16,507 nucleotides of DNA from Gemmataceae bacterium. Its GTDB lineage: Bacteria > Planctomycetota > Planctomycetia > Gemmatales > Gemmataceae. The notes below the pieces were generated by a model. That model had not been told where the DNA came from, did no database searches, and saw nothing but the letters and a program-made list of their open reading frames with translations. The position numbers and the translations under genes are program-made. The stretch lies in the NCBI GenBank assembly GCA_020847555.1, contig JADLBT010000434.1:1-16507 (forward strand), written 5' to 3'. This document shows, piece by piece, positions 7,301 to 13,382 of the stretch. Within the stretch, counting starts at the first letter, position 1; every line of letters starts with the position of its first letter.

Positions 7301-7378
7301 CCCGAAAGCCCACGGATGGCGCCCCGTGGGGGCGTCCCCGGCACTTTGCCCACGGGGCGTAACCCGTGGGCTTTCGGG
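7301..7378. repeat. 30-bp imperfect inverted repeat, copy 2 of the dispersed palindrome
   Basis: The arms at 7301-7330 and 7349-7378 pair over 30 positions with three mismatches clustered in the middle, around an 18-base loop. They share the core GGCGCCCCGTGGG and the overall plan of the element at 3179-3241, and the loops also start alike. The element fills nearly the whole gap between the apbE stop (7383) and the DoxX start (7283). On the minus strand it could end or stabilise the apbE message and hinder read-through. Confidence 0.8.
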
Positions 7379-7382
7379 GCGG

Positions 7383-8441
7383 TCAGGCGATCAGGTCAAT
7401 GTCTGCCGGGGCCAGGCCCGCCACGACCGGACGGGCGCCGTCGCTCCCCGGTAGCAGGATGGCCCCGACGTCGGGCCGGCGGGCGCAGCAGGCGCACGCC
7501 CAGTCCATTCCCTGGATGTAGAAGGCGGTGGAGAGGGCGTCGGCCTCGGCTGCGGTCGGGGCAATGGCGGTGGCGCTGGCGAGTCCTTCCGCGGGCCAGC
7601 CCGTGCGCGGGTCGAGGATATGGCCCAATCTTCGCCCATTGTATTCCAGGTGCTGGAACGTGGCCGCGGAAGTCGCCAGCGCGCGGTCGCGCAGCCGTAC
7701 GACCGCCAGCCGTCGCCCGGCTGCCCACGGATGTTTCACCCCGACCGCCCAGCCGCGCCGTCCAGCGTCGCCGTCCCCCAGCGCCACCACGCTGCTGTGG
7801 CCGCCATGCACCAGACCATTTCGCACGCCCCACTGGTGCGACAGCCGGTGGGCCGCCCGGTCCAGGGCGTAACCTTTGCCGATGCTGCCAAGGTTGATCT
7901 CCAGTCCGCGCACGGCGTAGCGCACCGCTCGGCGCTCCGGATCGAGCAGAACATTCTTCATTCCGGTACGCGGCAGCACCTCCGCCCGTTCGTCGTCAGA
8001 CGGGACGCGCCCGCGGCGCCGGTAGAAGCCCCACGCCTTGATCAGCGCGCCGACCGACACGTCGAAGGCTCCTTCCGTCTCCGCGGTCAGCCGCTGCGCC
8101 AGGGCGAGCAGGCCGAACAGTCCCGGTTCGACCTGCACCCAGTCGCCGGCCGCGCGGCGATTGAGTTGACTGACCGCGCTCGTGTCGCGGTAGACGGTGA
8201 GCTGATCTTCGAGCCGGTCGATCTCGTCCAGGGCGTCGCTGGCGACCGCGATGGCGTCGGGAACGCCGCAGGGCAGGATCACCTCGAACGTGGTCGCCAT
8301 CGCCTGGCGCGTGAGGCGCACGAGGGCGACCTCTTCCTCCGGCGGCGGCGTTTCCAGGGAGGTAAGCTCGTCCAGCGCGCCGAGGAGATGGCTGGCGGTC
8401 TGGATCAGCTGTCGGGGCCGAAGGAAGTCGCGACGGTCCAT
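7383..8441 (-). CDS. apbE: FAD:protein FMN transferase (ApbE family)
   Basis: ApbE enzymes attach FMN covalently to a threonine of target proteins such as Nqr/Rnf subunits, using FAD and Mg2+. The 352 residues show the family landmarks: TFEVILPCG (51-59), AFDVSVGALIKAWGF (125-139), NLGSIGKGYALDRA (183-196, usually DLGGIAKGYAVD), HGGHSSVVALG (212-222, where most members have DAGGN), HILDPRTGWPAEG (274-286) and EADALSTAFYIQG (299-311), which carries the Mg-binding aspartate. A CACC cluster (316-319) near the C-terminus is unusual. No lipoprotein signal is visible. MDRRDFLRPRQL at the start looks like an eroded Tat leader without a clear hydrophobic core, so location is uncertain. ATG 8441 is chosen because upstream in-frame codons lie in the octamer repeat; no good ribosome binding site is seen. 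No Nqr or Rnf target is in the window. Confidence 0.85.
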   Translation of the reverse strand: MDRRDFLRPRQLIQTASHLLGALDELTSLETPPPEEEVALVRLTRQAMATTFEVILPCGVPDAIAVASDALDEIDRLEDQLTVYRDTSAVSQLNRRAAGDWVQVEPGLFGLLALAQRLTAETEGAFDVSVGALIKAWGFYRRRGRVPSDDERAEVLPRTGMKNVLLDPERRAVRYAVRGLEINLGSIGKGYALDRAAHRLSHQWGVRNGLVHGGHSSVVALGDGDAGRRGWAVGVKHPWAAGRRLAVVRLRDRALATSAATFQHLEYNGRRLGHILDPRTGWPAEGLASATAIAPTAAEADALSTAFYIQGMDWACACCARRPDVGAILLPGSDGARPVVAGLAPADIDLIA

Positions 8442-8444
8442 GAG

Positions 8445-8515
8445 GGTGACCAGGTGACCAGGTGACAAGAATCGCTCGGTCACCTGGTCACCTGGCCACC
8501 TGGTCACCTGGTCAC
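8445..8515. repeat. Tandem octamer arrays in opposite orientation
   Basis: On the plus strand 8445-8466 is 2.75 copies of GGTGACCA. After an 11-base spacer, 8478-8515 is 4.75 copies of GGTCACCT, one with a T-to-C change (GGCCACCT at 8494-8501). The two blocks are reverse complements in phase and can form a stem of about 22 bp in several registers. The element fills the gap between the DUF4912 stop (8518) and the apbE start (8441) and would form the apbE leader, ending three bases from the ATG. It could bind a repressor cooperatively, act as a leader hairpin that limits ribosome access, or be a slippage-prone dispersed repeat. Confidence 0.85.
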
Positions 8516-8517
8516 GG

Positions 8518-9702
8518 TTATTCGTTGCCGTCGTGAATGACGGGTTCCAGGTGCTTGGTGTTGCGCTCGACGGCCAGGACGATGACGCGCTCCTCGACGC
8601 CGTCGGCCGAGGCGGCGGTGGCGGGGATAATCTGGCGGCTGTCGGGCAGGCTGAAGCGCATCGTGAAGGTGCCGTCCGGGCGGAGCTTGATCGGCTCGCC
8701 CTGGAGGGTGACGCGGGCGTTCGGTTCGGTGGCGCCGTAGACGATCAGCTCGGCGTCGAGCTGGAACCAGAACTTGCGCTGCCTGCCGGACAGGAACGCG
8801 CCCGATCCGAAGCTGCTCACCGCAGGCGAGCCGATCGGCCGGCGCAGGCGCTCCTCGAAGAGTTGCTTCAGCTCCAGGCTGCTCGCCGTCGGGTCGAATC
8901 CGCCGGACATGGCGTAGATGCGGTCCGCCTTCTTCGGGTCGATGTCGGACCAGTTCTCGTCAATGCTGTCGCTCAGGCCGGCGCGCGGGGTGGTCACGAC
9001 GTTCGACCGGGCGAGGACGTAGAACTGACCGCTGCGGGCAAGATAGCCGATATCGATGCGGTATGAGCGCGGCGGGTTGGCGACATCGACGTACCAGTTA
9101 TTGACGCCGCCGTGGATCTCGATATCGCGGACGACCGACTCGGCAGTGCTGGTCGTGTCGTGGCTGGAGACGTCGAGGAGACGGAGGATCGGTCTGGCGC
9201 CGTGCCAGTCCTGGCCGAGGGCGGCCTCGGCGCGCTGGATGGCGGACCGCGTCAACTCCCAGTAAGCGTGGAGCCAGTACGGATCGCGGACCATGACGAC
9301 CACGCGATCCTTGCCGTAGCCGGCCGGCAGGTCGCGCGGCACCTTGGCGGACAGGTCGCGTGTCGGGATACCGACGTCGAACTTGCTGCGTTCGACCAGT
9401 TCCTCGCCGCTCTGGGTGCTGGAGGTGTTGCGGGAGGCGGCGACCTGCGGACGGGGCCGAGCGGATCTGGCCGTCGGCTGCACCGGGACGCGGGCAGTGG
9501 CGCGGGCGGGGGAGCGGGCAGCGGGGCGCGCCGTCCGGGCCTTGACCCTGGCCTTTTTCCGCGTCGAGGCCGGTGCAGCGGCGGCTGCAAGGGCGGCGAC
9601 CAGTTCTTCCTTGCGCATCCCGTGCCAGCCGGCAATGCCCTTCTTCCTGGCCAGCTCCACCAGGGTGGTTTTGGCAAGCCCCTGCAGCTTATCTCTGGTC
9701 AT
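8518..9702 (-). CDS. DUF4912 protein with Rho-N-type helical N-terminus
   Basis: The 394-residue soluble protein starts with a helical module like the Rho transcription-termination N-terminal (SAP-like) domain: KLQGLAKTTLVELARKKGI (5-23) and MRKEELVAALAAA (29-41). A strongly basic Ala/Arg/Pro linker (48-90) resembles histone H1 tails. The DUF4912 core follows, with DRVVVMVRDPYWLHAYWEL (132-150), RLLDVSS (174-180) and the strand-rich NNWYVDVANPPRSYRIDIGY (201-220). A C-terminal beta domain (about 309-355) carries YGATEPNARVTLQGEPI and RPDGTFTMRF, an Ig-like pattern. The basic linker plus SAP-like fold suggests nucleic-acid binding, but no function is established for DUF4912. ATG 9702 has GGAG nine bases upstream and begins the helical module; longer in-frame starts would add low-complexity sequence. 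It would be the first gene of the leftward block. Confidence 0.75.
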   Translation of the reverse strand: MTRDKLQGLAKTTLVELARKKGIAGWHGMRKEELVAALAAAAAPASTRKKARVKARTARPAARSPARATARVPVQPTARSARPRPQVAASRNTSSTQSGEELVERSKFDVGIPTRDLSAKVPRDLPAGYGKDRVVVMVRDPYWLHAYWELTRSAIQRAEAALGQDWHGARPILRLLDVSSHDTTSTAESVVRDIEIHGGVNNWYVDVANPPRSYRIDIGYLARSGQFYVLARSNVVTTPRAGLSDSIDENWSDIDPKKADRIYAMSGGFDPTASSLELKQLFEERLRRPIGSPAVSSFGSGAFLSGRQRKFWFQLDAELIVYGATEPNARVTLQGEPIKLRPDGTFTMRFSLPDSRQIIPATAASADGVEERVIVLAVERNTKHLEPVIHDGNE

Positions 9703-9927
9703 ACGGCACAACTCCGTCAGGCCTGCACGCCAAACAGGCGCCCAGTGTGGTTCAGGGGGGCACATCCCTGTGGTGCTTGCAGGCTCCCGGAGTTTCCGTT
9801 CCAGGAGGAGGGGACTTCCGGCGTTCCCGCGAACAGCCGTGCGCTGCCTGGGTGGGCTCGCCTGGGTGGAATTCGTTGTGCGGCTGGGTTGGTCGCCTTG
9901 CCCTGATCCTTCAAGGGGCAAGAAGGT
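9703..9927. other. Gap between the predicted RNA terminator and the DUF4912 start
   Basis: About 225 bases separate the DUF4912 ATG from the minus-strand terminator. I see no convincing -10/-35 pair here for the DUF4912 gene. A hairpin formed by CTTGCCC (9897-9903) and GGGCAAG (9916-9922) sits immediately past the terminator. Either the gene has a promoter I cannot recognise, or it is read from the promoter at 10089-10118 through the terminator. Confidence 0.4.
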
Positions 9928-9961
9928 AAAAAAAGGCATGCCTTCCTGGAGGAAGGATGCC
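9928..9961 (-). terminator. Intrinsic terminator of a minus-strand transcript
   Basis: Read on the minus strand, GGCAT (9961-9957) pairs with ATGCC (9939-9935) and CCTTCC (9956-9951) with GGAAGG (9946-9941), around a four-base loop and with one bulged base at 9940. Seven T residues (9934-9928) follow at once. It is the only hairpin with a proper U tract in the window. No protein gene precedes it on this strand, which is why I infer an RNA transcript. Confidence 0.75.
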
Positions 9962-10083
9962 TCTTCAGCTTTCGCGCGCAGGCCGACTCGGGGGTGAAGT
10001 CACGGTTACGTCTCGTGAGGCAGACGCCACGGTCGTCGAAGGATCGCCCCCGGCGAGGGCAGGTCTTTCTATTTCCTTCCTCC
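9928..10083 (-). ncRNA. Predicted small RNA or attenuated leader, about 155 nt
   Basis: The interval runs from the start expected for the promoter at 10089-10118 to the U run of the terminator. On the minus strand, nt 1-10 (GGAGGAAGGA, 10083-10074) are perfectly complementary to TCCTTCCTCC (9957-9948), which is also the 5' arm and loop of the terminator hairpin, so the two foldings exclude each other. Further possible helices are UGCCCUC with GAGGCA (one bulge), CGGGGG with CCCCCG, and an apical GUGGCGUCU with AGACGUAAC (one mismatch). The result is a rod with paired ends, reminiscent of 6S RNA in plan and length, but I cannot identify the family. The alternative is a riboswitch-like leader of the DUF4912 gene, whose start is 226 bases downstream. 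No good protein frame with a start fits the interval. Confidence 0.55.
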
Positions 10084-10088
10084 ACCGG

Positions 10089-10118
10089 ATGATACAGGGA
10101 CGGATAAGTGTCTGTCAA
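10089..10118 (-). promoter_or_regulatory. Near-consensus sigma70-type promoter
   Basis: On the minus strand TTGACA (10118-10113) matches the -35 consensus perfectly. After an 18-base spacer comes TATCAT (10094-10089), five of six matches to the -10 box. The predicted start is about 10083, at the GGAGGAAGGA segment. It is the best promoter in the window and points away from the atp operon. Confidence 0.7.
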
Positions 10119-10249
10119 CTCAAAATTCGGTCCCTTCACGTGGTGTTTCCGGCCGTGAACGCCTCCCGGGCGCGGCCGGCAAACGCCTGGTGGCGAAGTT
10201 ATGAGAAATAAGTAATTGTCCTGACAGGGTATGCGGAACCGCGCCCGAC

Positions 10250-10269
10250 TTCGTGAATTTTCCCACGAA
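10250..10269. promoter_or_regulatory. Small palindrome just upstream of the atp promoter
   Basis: TTCGTG (10250-10255) and CACGAA (10264-10269) are perfect complements separated by eight AT-rich bases. The site ends five bases before the proposed -35 hexamer, where an activator commonly binds. The nearby direct repeat GTCCTGACA (10218-10226 and 10292-10300) also overlaps the promoter. No known regulator is recognised. Confidence 0.3.
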
Positions 10270-10274
10270 TTGAT

Positions 10275-10302
10275 TTGACTTTTTGAAGTTGGTCCTGACA
10301 AT
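10275..10302 (+). promoter_or_regulatory. Probable promoter of the ATP synthase operon
   Basis: TTGACT (10275-10280, five of six matches to the -35 box) is followed after 16 bases by GACAAT (10297-10302, four of six matches to the -10 box), in a locally AT-rich stretch. Transcription would begin near 10309, giving a leader of about 57 bases to the atpZ ATG. No better pair was found between 10119 and 10365. Confidence 0.45.
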
Positions 10303-10365
10303 ACCTCCGCACGACCAGACCGAGCAGCAGGGTTTCCCTGAATCCTCGAAAGAGAGTGAGGGGCG

Positions 10366-10608
10366 ATGACGGAGCGCATGCCCGACCCCCGGGAGGTCGG
10401 CCGCTATTTCGCCCTCGCGATGGTCGGTCTGGAGATGGTCGTTCCCATCGGAGTCGGTTACTGGCTCGACAACTCCTTTGGGTGGTCCCCCTGGGGGGTG
10501 ACGGTCGGTGCCATCCTGGGGTTGGTGCTCGGCCTGTATCATCTGGTGAAACTATCGAAGCAATTCGACAAAACCGACCCGCACAACCCACCCAGGGACC
10601 GGCTGTGA
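10366..10608 (+). CDS. atpZ: AtpZ-like small membrane protein of ATP synthase operon
   Basis: This 80-residue protein has two transmembrane helices (about 13-34 and 43-63) joined by a short loop with GYWLDNSFGWSPW. This fits the AtpZ family, which stands at the head of many atp operons, helps Fo assembly with AtpI and has been proposed to aid Mg2+/Ca2+ entry. The helices and the GYWLD...G..LG pattern support the family, and the position confirms it. The ATG at 10366 follows a GAGGGG run at short spacing. A second ATG at 10378 preceded by GGAG is an alternative that would remove four residues. Its stop overlaps the next start in the GTGA manner, so the two should be translationally coupled. 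Confidence 0.8.
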   Translation: MTERMPDPREVGRYFALAMVGLEMVVPIGVGYWLDNSFGWSPWGVTVGAILGLVLGLYHLVKLSKQFDKTDPHNPPRDRL

Positions 10609-11006
10609 GTCAACGGACCGCCTGGCTGCTGGGCGCGTCGCTGCTGGCGTGGGGTCTGACGGCCTACCCGGCCTACGCCCTGGGCGGGGAGCATCAACTC
10701 GCCCTCAGCGCGGTCGCCCTGGCGGTCTGCCTGGTTCCGGCGCTGGTGACGATGCTGTGGGCCGAGTGGACGTTCCGGCGGGCGCCCGAGCAGTACCTGC
10801 TGATGGTGCTGGGGGGGACCGGACTGCGGATGTTTGTCGTCCTCGGCGCGGCGATCGTCCTGCTGAGCGCGGTGGAGTATCTTCGCGGCGGGGGCTTGCT
10901 GATCTGGATATTGGCTTTTTACCTTATCACCCTGACTTTTGAGATGGTCTTCCTGCTGGCCGGCCGGGCCTCGCCGGCCGCCCCGGACCGCTCGGACCAG
11001 GATTAA
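10605..11006 (+). CDS. atpI: AtpI-like four-helix membrane protein
   Basis: The 133-residue protein starts with GTG at 10605, overlapping the atpZ stop by four bases and preceded by AGGGA. It has four predicted transmembrane helices (7-26, 32-52, 68-91, 98-119), with a conserved-looking GTGLRMFVVLGAA at the start of helix 3 and FEMVFLL in helix 4. Size, helix number and position match AtpI, the assembly factor for the c-ring. Sequence similarity to the better-known AtpI proteins is weak by eye, so the assignment leans on context. It ends 31 bases before atpB. Confidence 0.7.
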   Translation: MSQRTAWLLGASLLAWGLTAYPAYALGGEHQLALSAVALAVCLVPALVTMLWAEWTFRRAPEQYLLMVLGGTGLRMFVVLGAAIVLLSAVEYLRGGGLLIWILAFYLITLTFEMVFLLAGRASPAAPDRSDQD

Positions 11007-11037
11007 CGCCGGGCATGACCGCCCGGAAACCAACAAC

Positions 11038-12204
11038 ATGGCTTGGCGAACCCCCTTGCGGGCGGCCGCGCTGTTGACGCTGGCCAGCCTGCTCCTCTCC
11101 GCGGTGGTGCTGCCCGCCGCGGCGCAGCACAAGACGGACCAGGTCGTGCCCGTCGGCTCGAAGCACGACGCCAAAGCGGACGACGCGAAGAAGCATAACG
11201 ACAAGCACCAGATAACCGCCGCCGAGGAGGTCGGCGATCGGCGCGGCAGGGACAAGGCCGGCAACCCGGAACCGTGGTACATCTTTCACAAACTGCACAT
11301 CTACCTGCCCCTCGTCGGCTGGTTCGAGATCGCCGGGCATCCGGTCCCCTCGAAGTACATGTGGCTGATGCTGATCGCCGCCGTACTGACCTTCGTCATC
11401 TACCGGGGCCTGGCCAGGCGGGTGGCACACGGCGAGGTGCCGCAGGGTCCGTTCTGGAACTTCTTCGAGACCCTGCTCACCTTCATCCGCGAGCAGGTTG
11501 CCAAGCCCAACTTCCCCGAGCATCACGACCACGGGCACGGCCACGGCGAGGGCCACGGCCACACCCCCGAGCAGCAGATACCGGCGGCCCACGGCGGGCA
11601 GTCCCTCGCGGCCGGGCACGGCACGGCGGCGGTGGCGCACGCCCCACCCCACGCCCACCCGGCGGATGCGTTCGTCCCGCTGCTGTGGACGCTGTTCGTC
11701 TACATCCTCTTCTGCAACCTGCTGGGGCTGTTCCCGTTCATGGGTTCGCCGACCGCCAACATCTTCATGACGGGCGGCCTGGCGCTGTGCGTGTTCATCG
11801 TGCTGCACGGGGCGGCGCTGGTCAAGCACGGCCCAATCGGGTACGTCAAGGTTCTGTGGCCGAAGATCGATCTGCCGGCCTTTTACGGGCTCGGATGGCT
11901 GTTCGCGTTCGTGATCAAGCTGATGATCTTCGTCATCGAACTGTTTGGGACGATCATCAAGAGCGGCGTGCTGGCCATTCGTCTTTTCGCCAACATGTTC
12001 GCCGGGCACATGGTGCTGGCCAGCATTCTGCTGTTCATCGTGGCGGCCGGCAATTCCCCCCTGTGGCCGGTGGTGACGGTGGCGAGCGTCCTGGGCGTGA
12101 TCGCCCTGAGCCTGCTGGAACTGTTCGTGGCGTTTCTGCAGGCGTACATCTTCACCTTCCTGACGGCCCTGTTCATCGGCATGGCGGTCAATCCCGAGCA
12201 TTAA
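11038..12204 (+). CDS. atpB: ATP synthase Fo subunit a
   Basis: Subunit a forms the two proton half-channels against the c-ring. The essential arginine is R315 in VLAIRLFANMFAGH (311-324), followed by the channel helices up to LQAYIFTFLTALFIGMAV (367-384). At 388 residues it exceeds the usual 230-290. Extra parts are a signal-like N-terminus (1-30, ending LPAAAQ), a charged segment (31-75), and a histidine-rich insertion between helix 1 (107-126) and helix 2 (213-235), with 12 histidines in 162-207, seven of them in 162-175. With the normal topology that loop is cytoplasmic, near subunit b. ATG 11038 is the only suitable in-frame start; its ribosome binding site is weak (CGGAAA), so coupling to atpI is possible. 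The next gene, atpE, follows 80 bases on. Confidence 0.95.
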   Translation: MAWRTPLRAAALLTLASLLLSAVVLPAAAQHKTDQVVPVGSKHDAKADDAKKHNDKHQITAAEEVGDRRGRDKAGNPEPWYIFHKLHIYLPLVGWFEIAGHPVPSKYMWLMLIAAVLTFVIYRGLARRVAHGEVPQGPFWNFFETLLTFIREQVAKPNFPEHHDHGHGHGEGHGHTPEQQIPAAHGGQSLAAGHGTAAVAHAPPHAHPADAFVPLLWTLFVYILFCNLLGLFPFMGSPTANIFMTGGLALCVFIVLHGAALVKHGPIGYVKVLWPKIDLPAFYGLGWLFAFVIKLMIFVIELFGTIIKSGVLAIRLFANMFAGHMVLASILLFIVAAGNSPLWPVVTVASVLGVIALSLLELFVAFLQAYIFTFLTALFIGMAVNPEH

Positions 12205-12284
12205 CGGGTTGAGCATACGGTAATCAGAACGGCAGCGGGTTCGCCCGCGCGGGAGTTGCGTTACAGACAGGAGCGAAGATTGAC

Positions 12285-12617
12285 ATGAAAGCGATCAAGC
12301 AGGCCCTGGTGGCGGTGGCGGTGTTGCTGGTGATGGCGGCCCCGGCGCTGGCCCAGGAGAAGACCGGCCCCGTCCCGACGACCGAGTTGTTCTCGGGGGC
12401 CGGCCTCGGAGCGGGTCTGGGGGCGGCGCTGGTGATCATCGGCGCGGGCATCGGGTTCGGGAAGATCGGCGCCTCTGCGCTGGAGAGCATGGCGCGGCAG
12501 CCCGAGGTGGCCGGCCGCATTCAGGTGGCCATGATCATCATCGCCGCCCTTCTGGAAGGTGCGACGTTCTTCGCCCTGCTCATCTGCCTCAACCTGGTCG
12601 GCGTGGCAAGGTGGTAA
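12285..12617 (+). CDS. atpE: ATP synthase Fo subunit c
   Basis: This subunit forms the rotating ring. The 110 residues contain a signal-like leader (1-24, MKAIKQ... APALAQ), two helices (about 37-60 and 80-104) joined by the polar loop ARQPE (70-74), and the ion-carrying E91 in ALLEGATFF. Without the leader it has the normal size of about 86 residues. The helix 1 position that is glutamine in Na+-type rings is phenylalanine (GIGFGK), and the residue after the carboxylate is glycine instead of serine, so it should carry protons. AGGAG at 12269-12273 lies 11 bases from the start. A strong hairpin follows the gene at 12639-12681. Confidence 0.95.
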   Translation: MKAIKQALVAVAVLLVMAAPALAQEKTGPVPTTELFSGAGLGAGLGAALVIIGAGIGFGKIGASALESMARQPEVAGRIQVAMIIIAALLEGATFFALLICLNLVGVARW

Positions 12618-12638
12618 CGCGGCGCACGGGTAAGAACT

Positions 12639-12681
12639 CGTGGGGCAGACCTGCCTGCCTGCCAGGCAGGTCTGCCCCACG
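12639..12681. repeat. 19-bp perfect hairpin between atpE and atpF
   Basis: The arms 12639-12657 and 12663-12681 (core GGGGCAGACCTGCC) are perfect complements over 19 bp, around a five-base loop. There is no U tract, so the operon should be read through. It sits 21 bases after the atpE stop and 20 bases before the atpF ATG. It could protect the 3' end of the atpE message from exonucleases, suiting the high copy number of subunit c. Sequences of this kind look like dispersed intergenic repeats. Confidence 0.85.
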
Positions 12682-12701
12682 GCGAAGGGAGCGAGGTGGT
12701 C

Positions 12702-13301
12702 ATGCGTAACGGCTGGTACTGGAAAATGACCGCCGCGGCCCTGGTCCTGGCCGATCTGGGCGCCGGCGCCGTGCATGCGGCGGGTGAGAAGGCGGGCGAC
12801 CCGTTCGCCCTGCGCCTCGACCTGGGGCTGTGGTCGATCGTTGTCTTCCTCGGGCTGTTCTTCCTGCTGAAGAGGTTCGCCTGGGGGCCGATCCTCCAGG
12901 GACTGCAGCAACGTGAGGCAACGATCCGCGATGCGGTCGAGGAGGCGAAGACGGCCCGCGCCGAGACGGAGCGGGCGCGCGCCGACTTCGAGCGCAAGCT
13001 GGCCGACGCCCACGCCGAGATCCCGAAACTGCTGGAGGAAGCGCGGCGCGACGCCCAGCGGCTGTCGGACGAGATGCGCGCCCGCGCCCAGGCCGACATC
13101 CAGACAGAGCGCCAGCGGCTGCGCCGCGAGATCGACCTGGCCCGCGACCAGGCGCTGCAGGAGATCTGGGGCCAGTCGGCCCAGCTGGCAACACTGATTT
13201 CCGCCAAGGCGATTCGCCGCGAGGTGTCGCCGGACGATCACCGGCGCCTGGTGGACGAGGCCCTGGTGGAGTTGCGTCAGGCGGCCGAGCAGCGGGCCTG
13301 A
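12702..13301 (+). CDS. atpF: ATP synthase Fo subunit b
   Basis: Subunit b is the peripheral stalk that holds F1 against Fo. The 199 residues show an N-terminal signal-like stretch (8-28, ending VHAAGEK), a transmembrane helix (about 42-58) leading to RFAWGPILQGL (58-68) as usual in AtpF, and a long charged coiled coil (70-150) with REATIRDAVEEAKTARAE. The rest (155-199) would contact the delta subunit. GAGG five bases upstream supports ATG 12702 rather than the GTG at 12696. Usual AtpF proteins are 155-170 residues; the extra is mainly the leader. Confidence 0.93.
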   Translation: MRNGWYWKMTAAALVLADLGAGAVHAAGEKAGDPFALRLDLGLWSIVVFLGLFFLLKRFAWGPILQGLQQREATIRDAVEEAKTARAETERARADFERKLADAHAEIPKLLEEARRDAQRLSDEMRARAQADIQTERQRLRREIDLARDQALQEIWGQSAQLATLISAKAIRREVSPDDHRRLVDEALVELRQAAEQRA

Positions 13302-13320
13302 CGGAGCCTTGCGCTCGCAT

Positions 13321-13346
13321 CAGCCCGGCGCTGGCGCTCCGGGCTG
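13321..13346. repeat. Hairpin between atpF and atpH
   Basis: CAGCCCGG (13321-13328) and CCGGGCTG (13339-13346) are perfect complements around a ten-base loop, 20 bases after the atpF stop. There is no U tract. The sequence resembles AGCCCGG/CCGGGCT intergenic palindromes common, as I recall, in planctomycete genomes. It is a second RNA hairpin inside the operon and may also affect message stability. Confidence 0.65.
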
Positions 13347-13382
13347 GTCGGCTGAGCGAATGTGTGTGTGACAGGGGCGAGC

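Noticed and set aside
5775..7454. A 559-codon plus-strand frame across the oxidoreductase and DoxX genes
   Set aside because: It spans two genes and their gap in antisense, including a palindrome, and shows no recognisable domain.
8251..8465. Longer apbE start at 8507 read through the octamers
   Set aside because: The added residues are encoded by the repeat itself, with no ribosome site; the ATG at 8441 begins the recognisable N-terminus.
8445..8515. Octamer array considered as a CRISPR or plasmid-type iteron array
   Set aside because: The units are eight bases with no spacers, so it is not CRISPR. Iterons are usually 17-22 bases in one orientation near a rep gene, and none is present.
9717..10379. 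A 220-codon minus-strand frame spanning the divergent intergenic region
   Set aside because: It runs through the promoter and the terminator described here, has a mixed low-complexity product without a family pattern, and overlaps the start of atpZ.
12408..12575. Na+-binding motif in subunit c
   Set aside because: The glutamine in helix 1 and the serine after the glutamate are replaced by phenylalanine and glycine, so the site looks proton-type.
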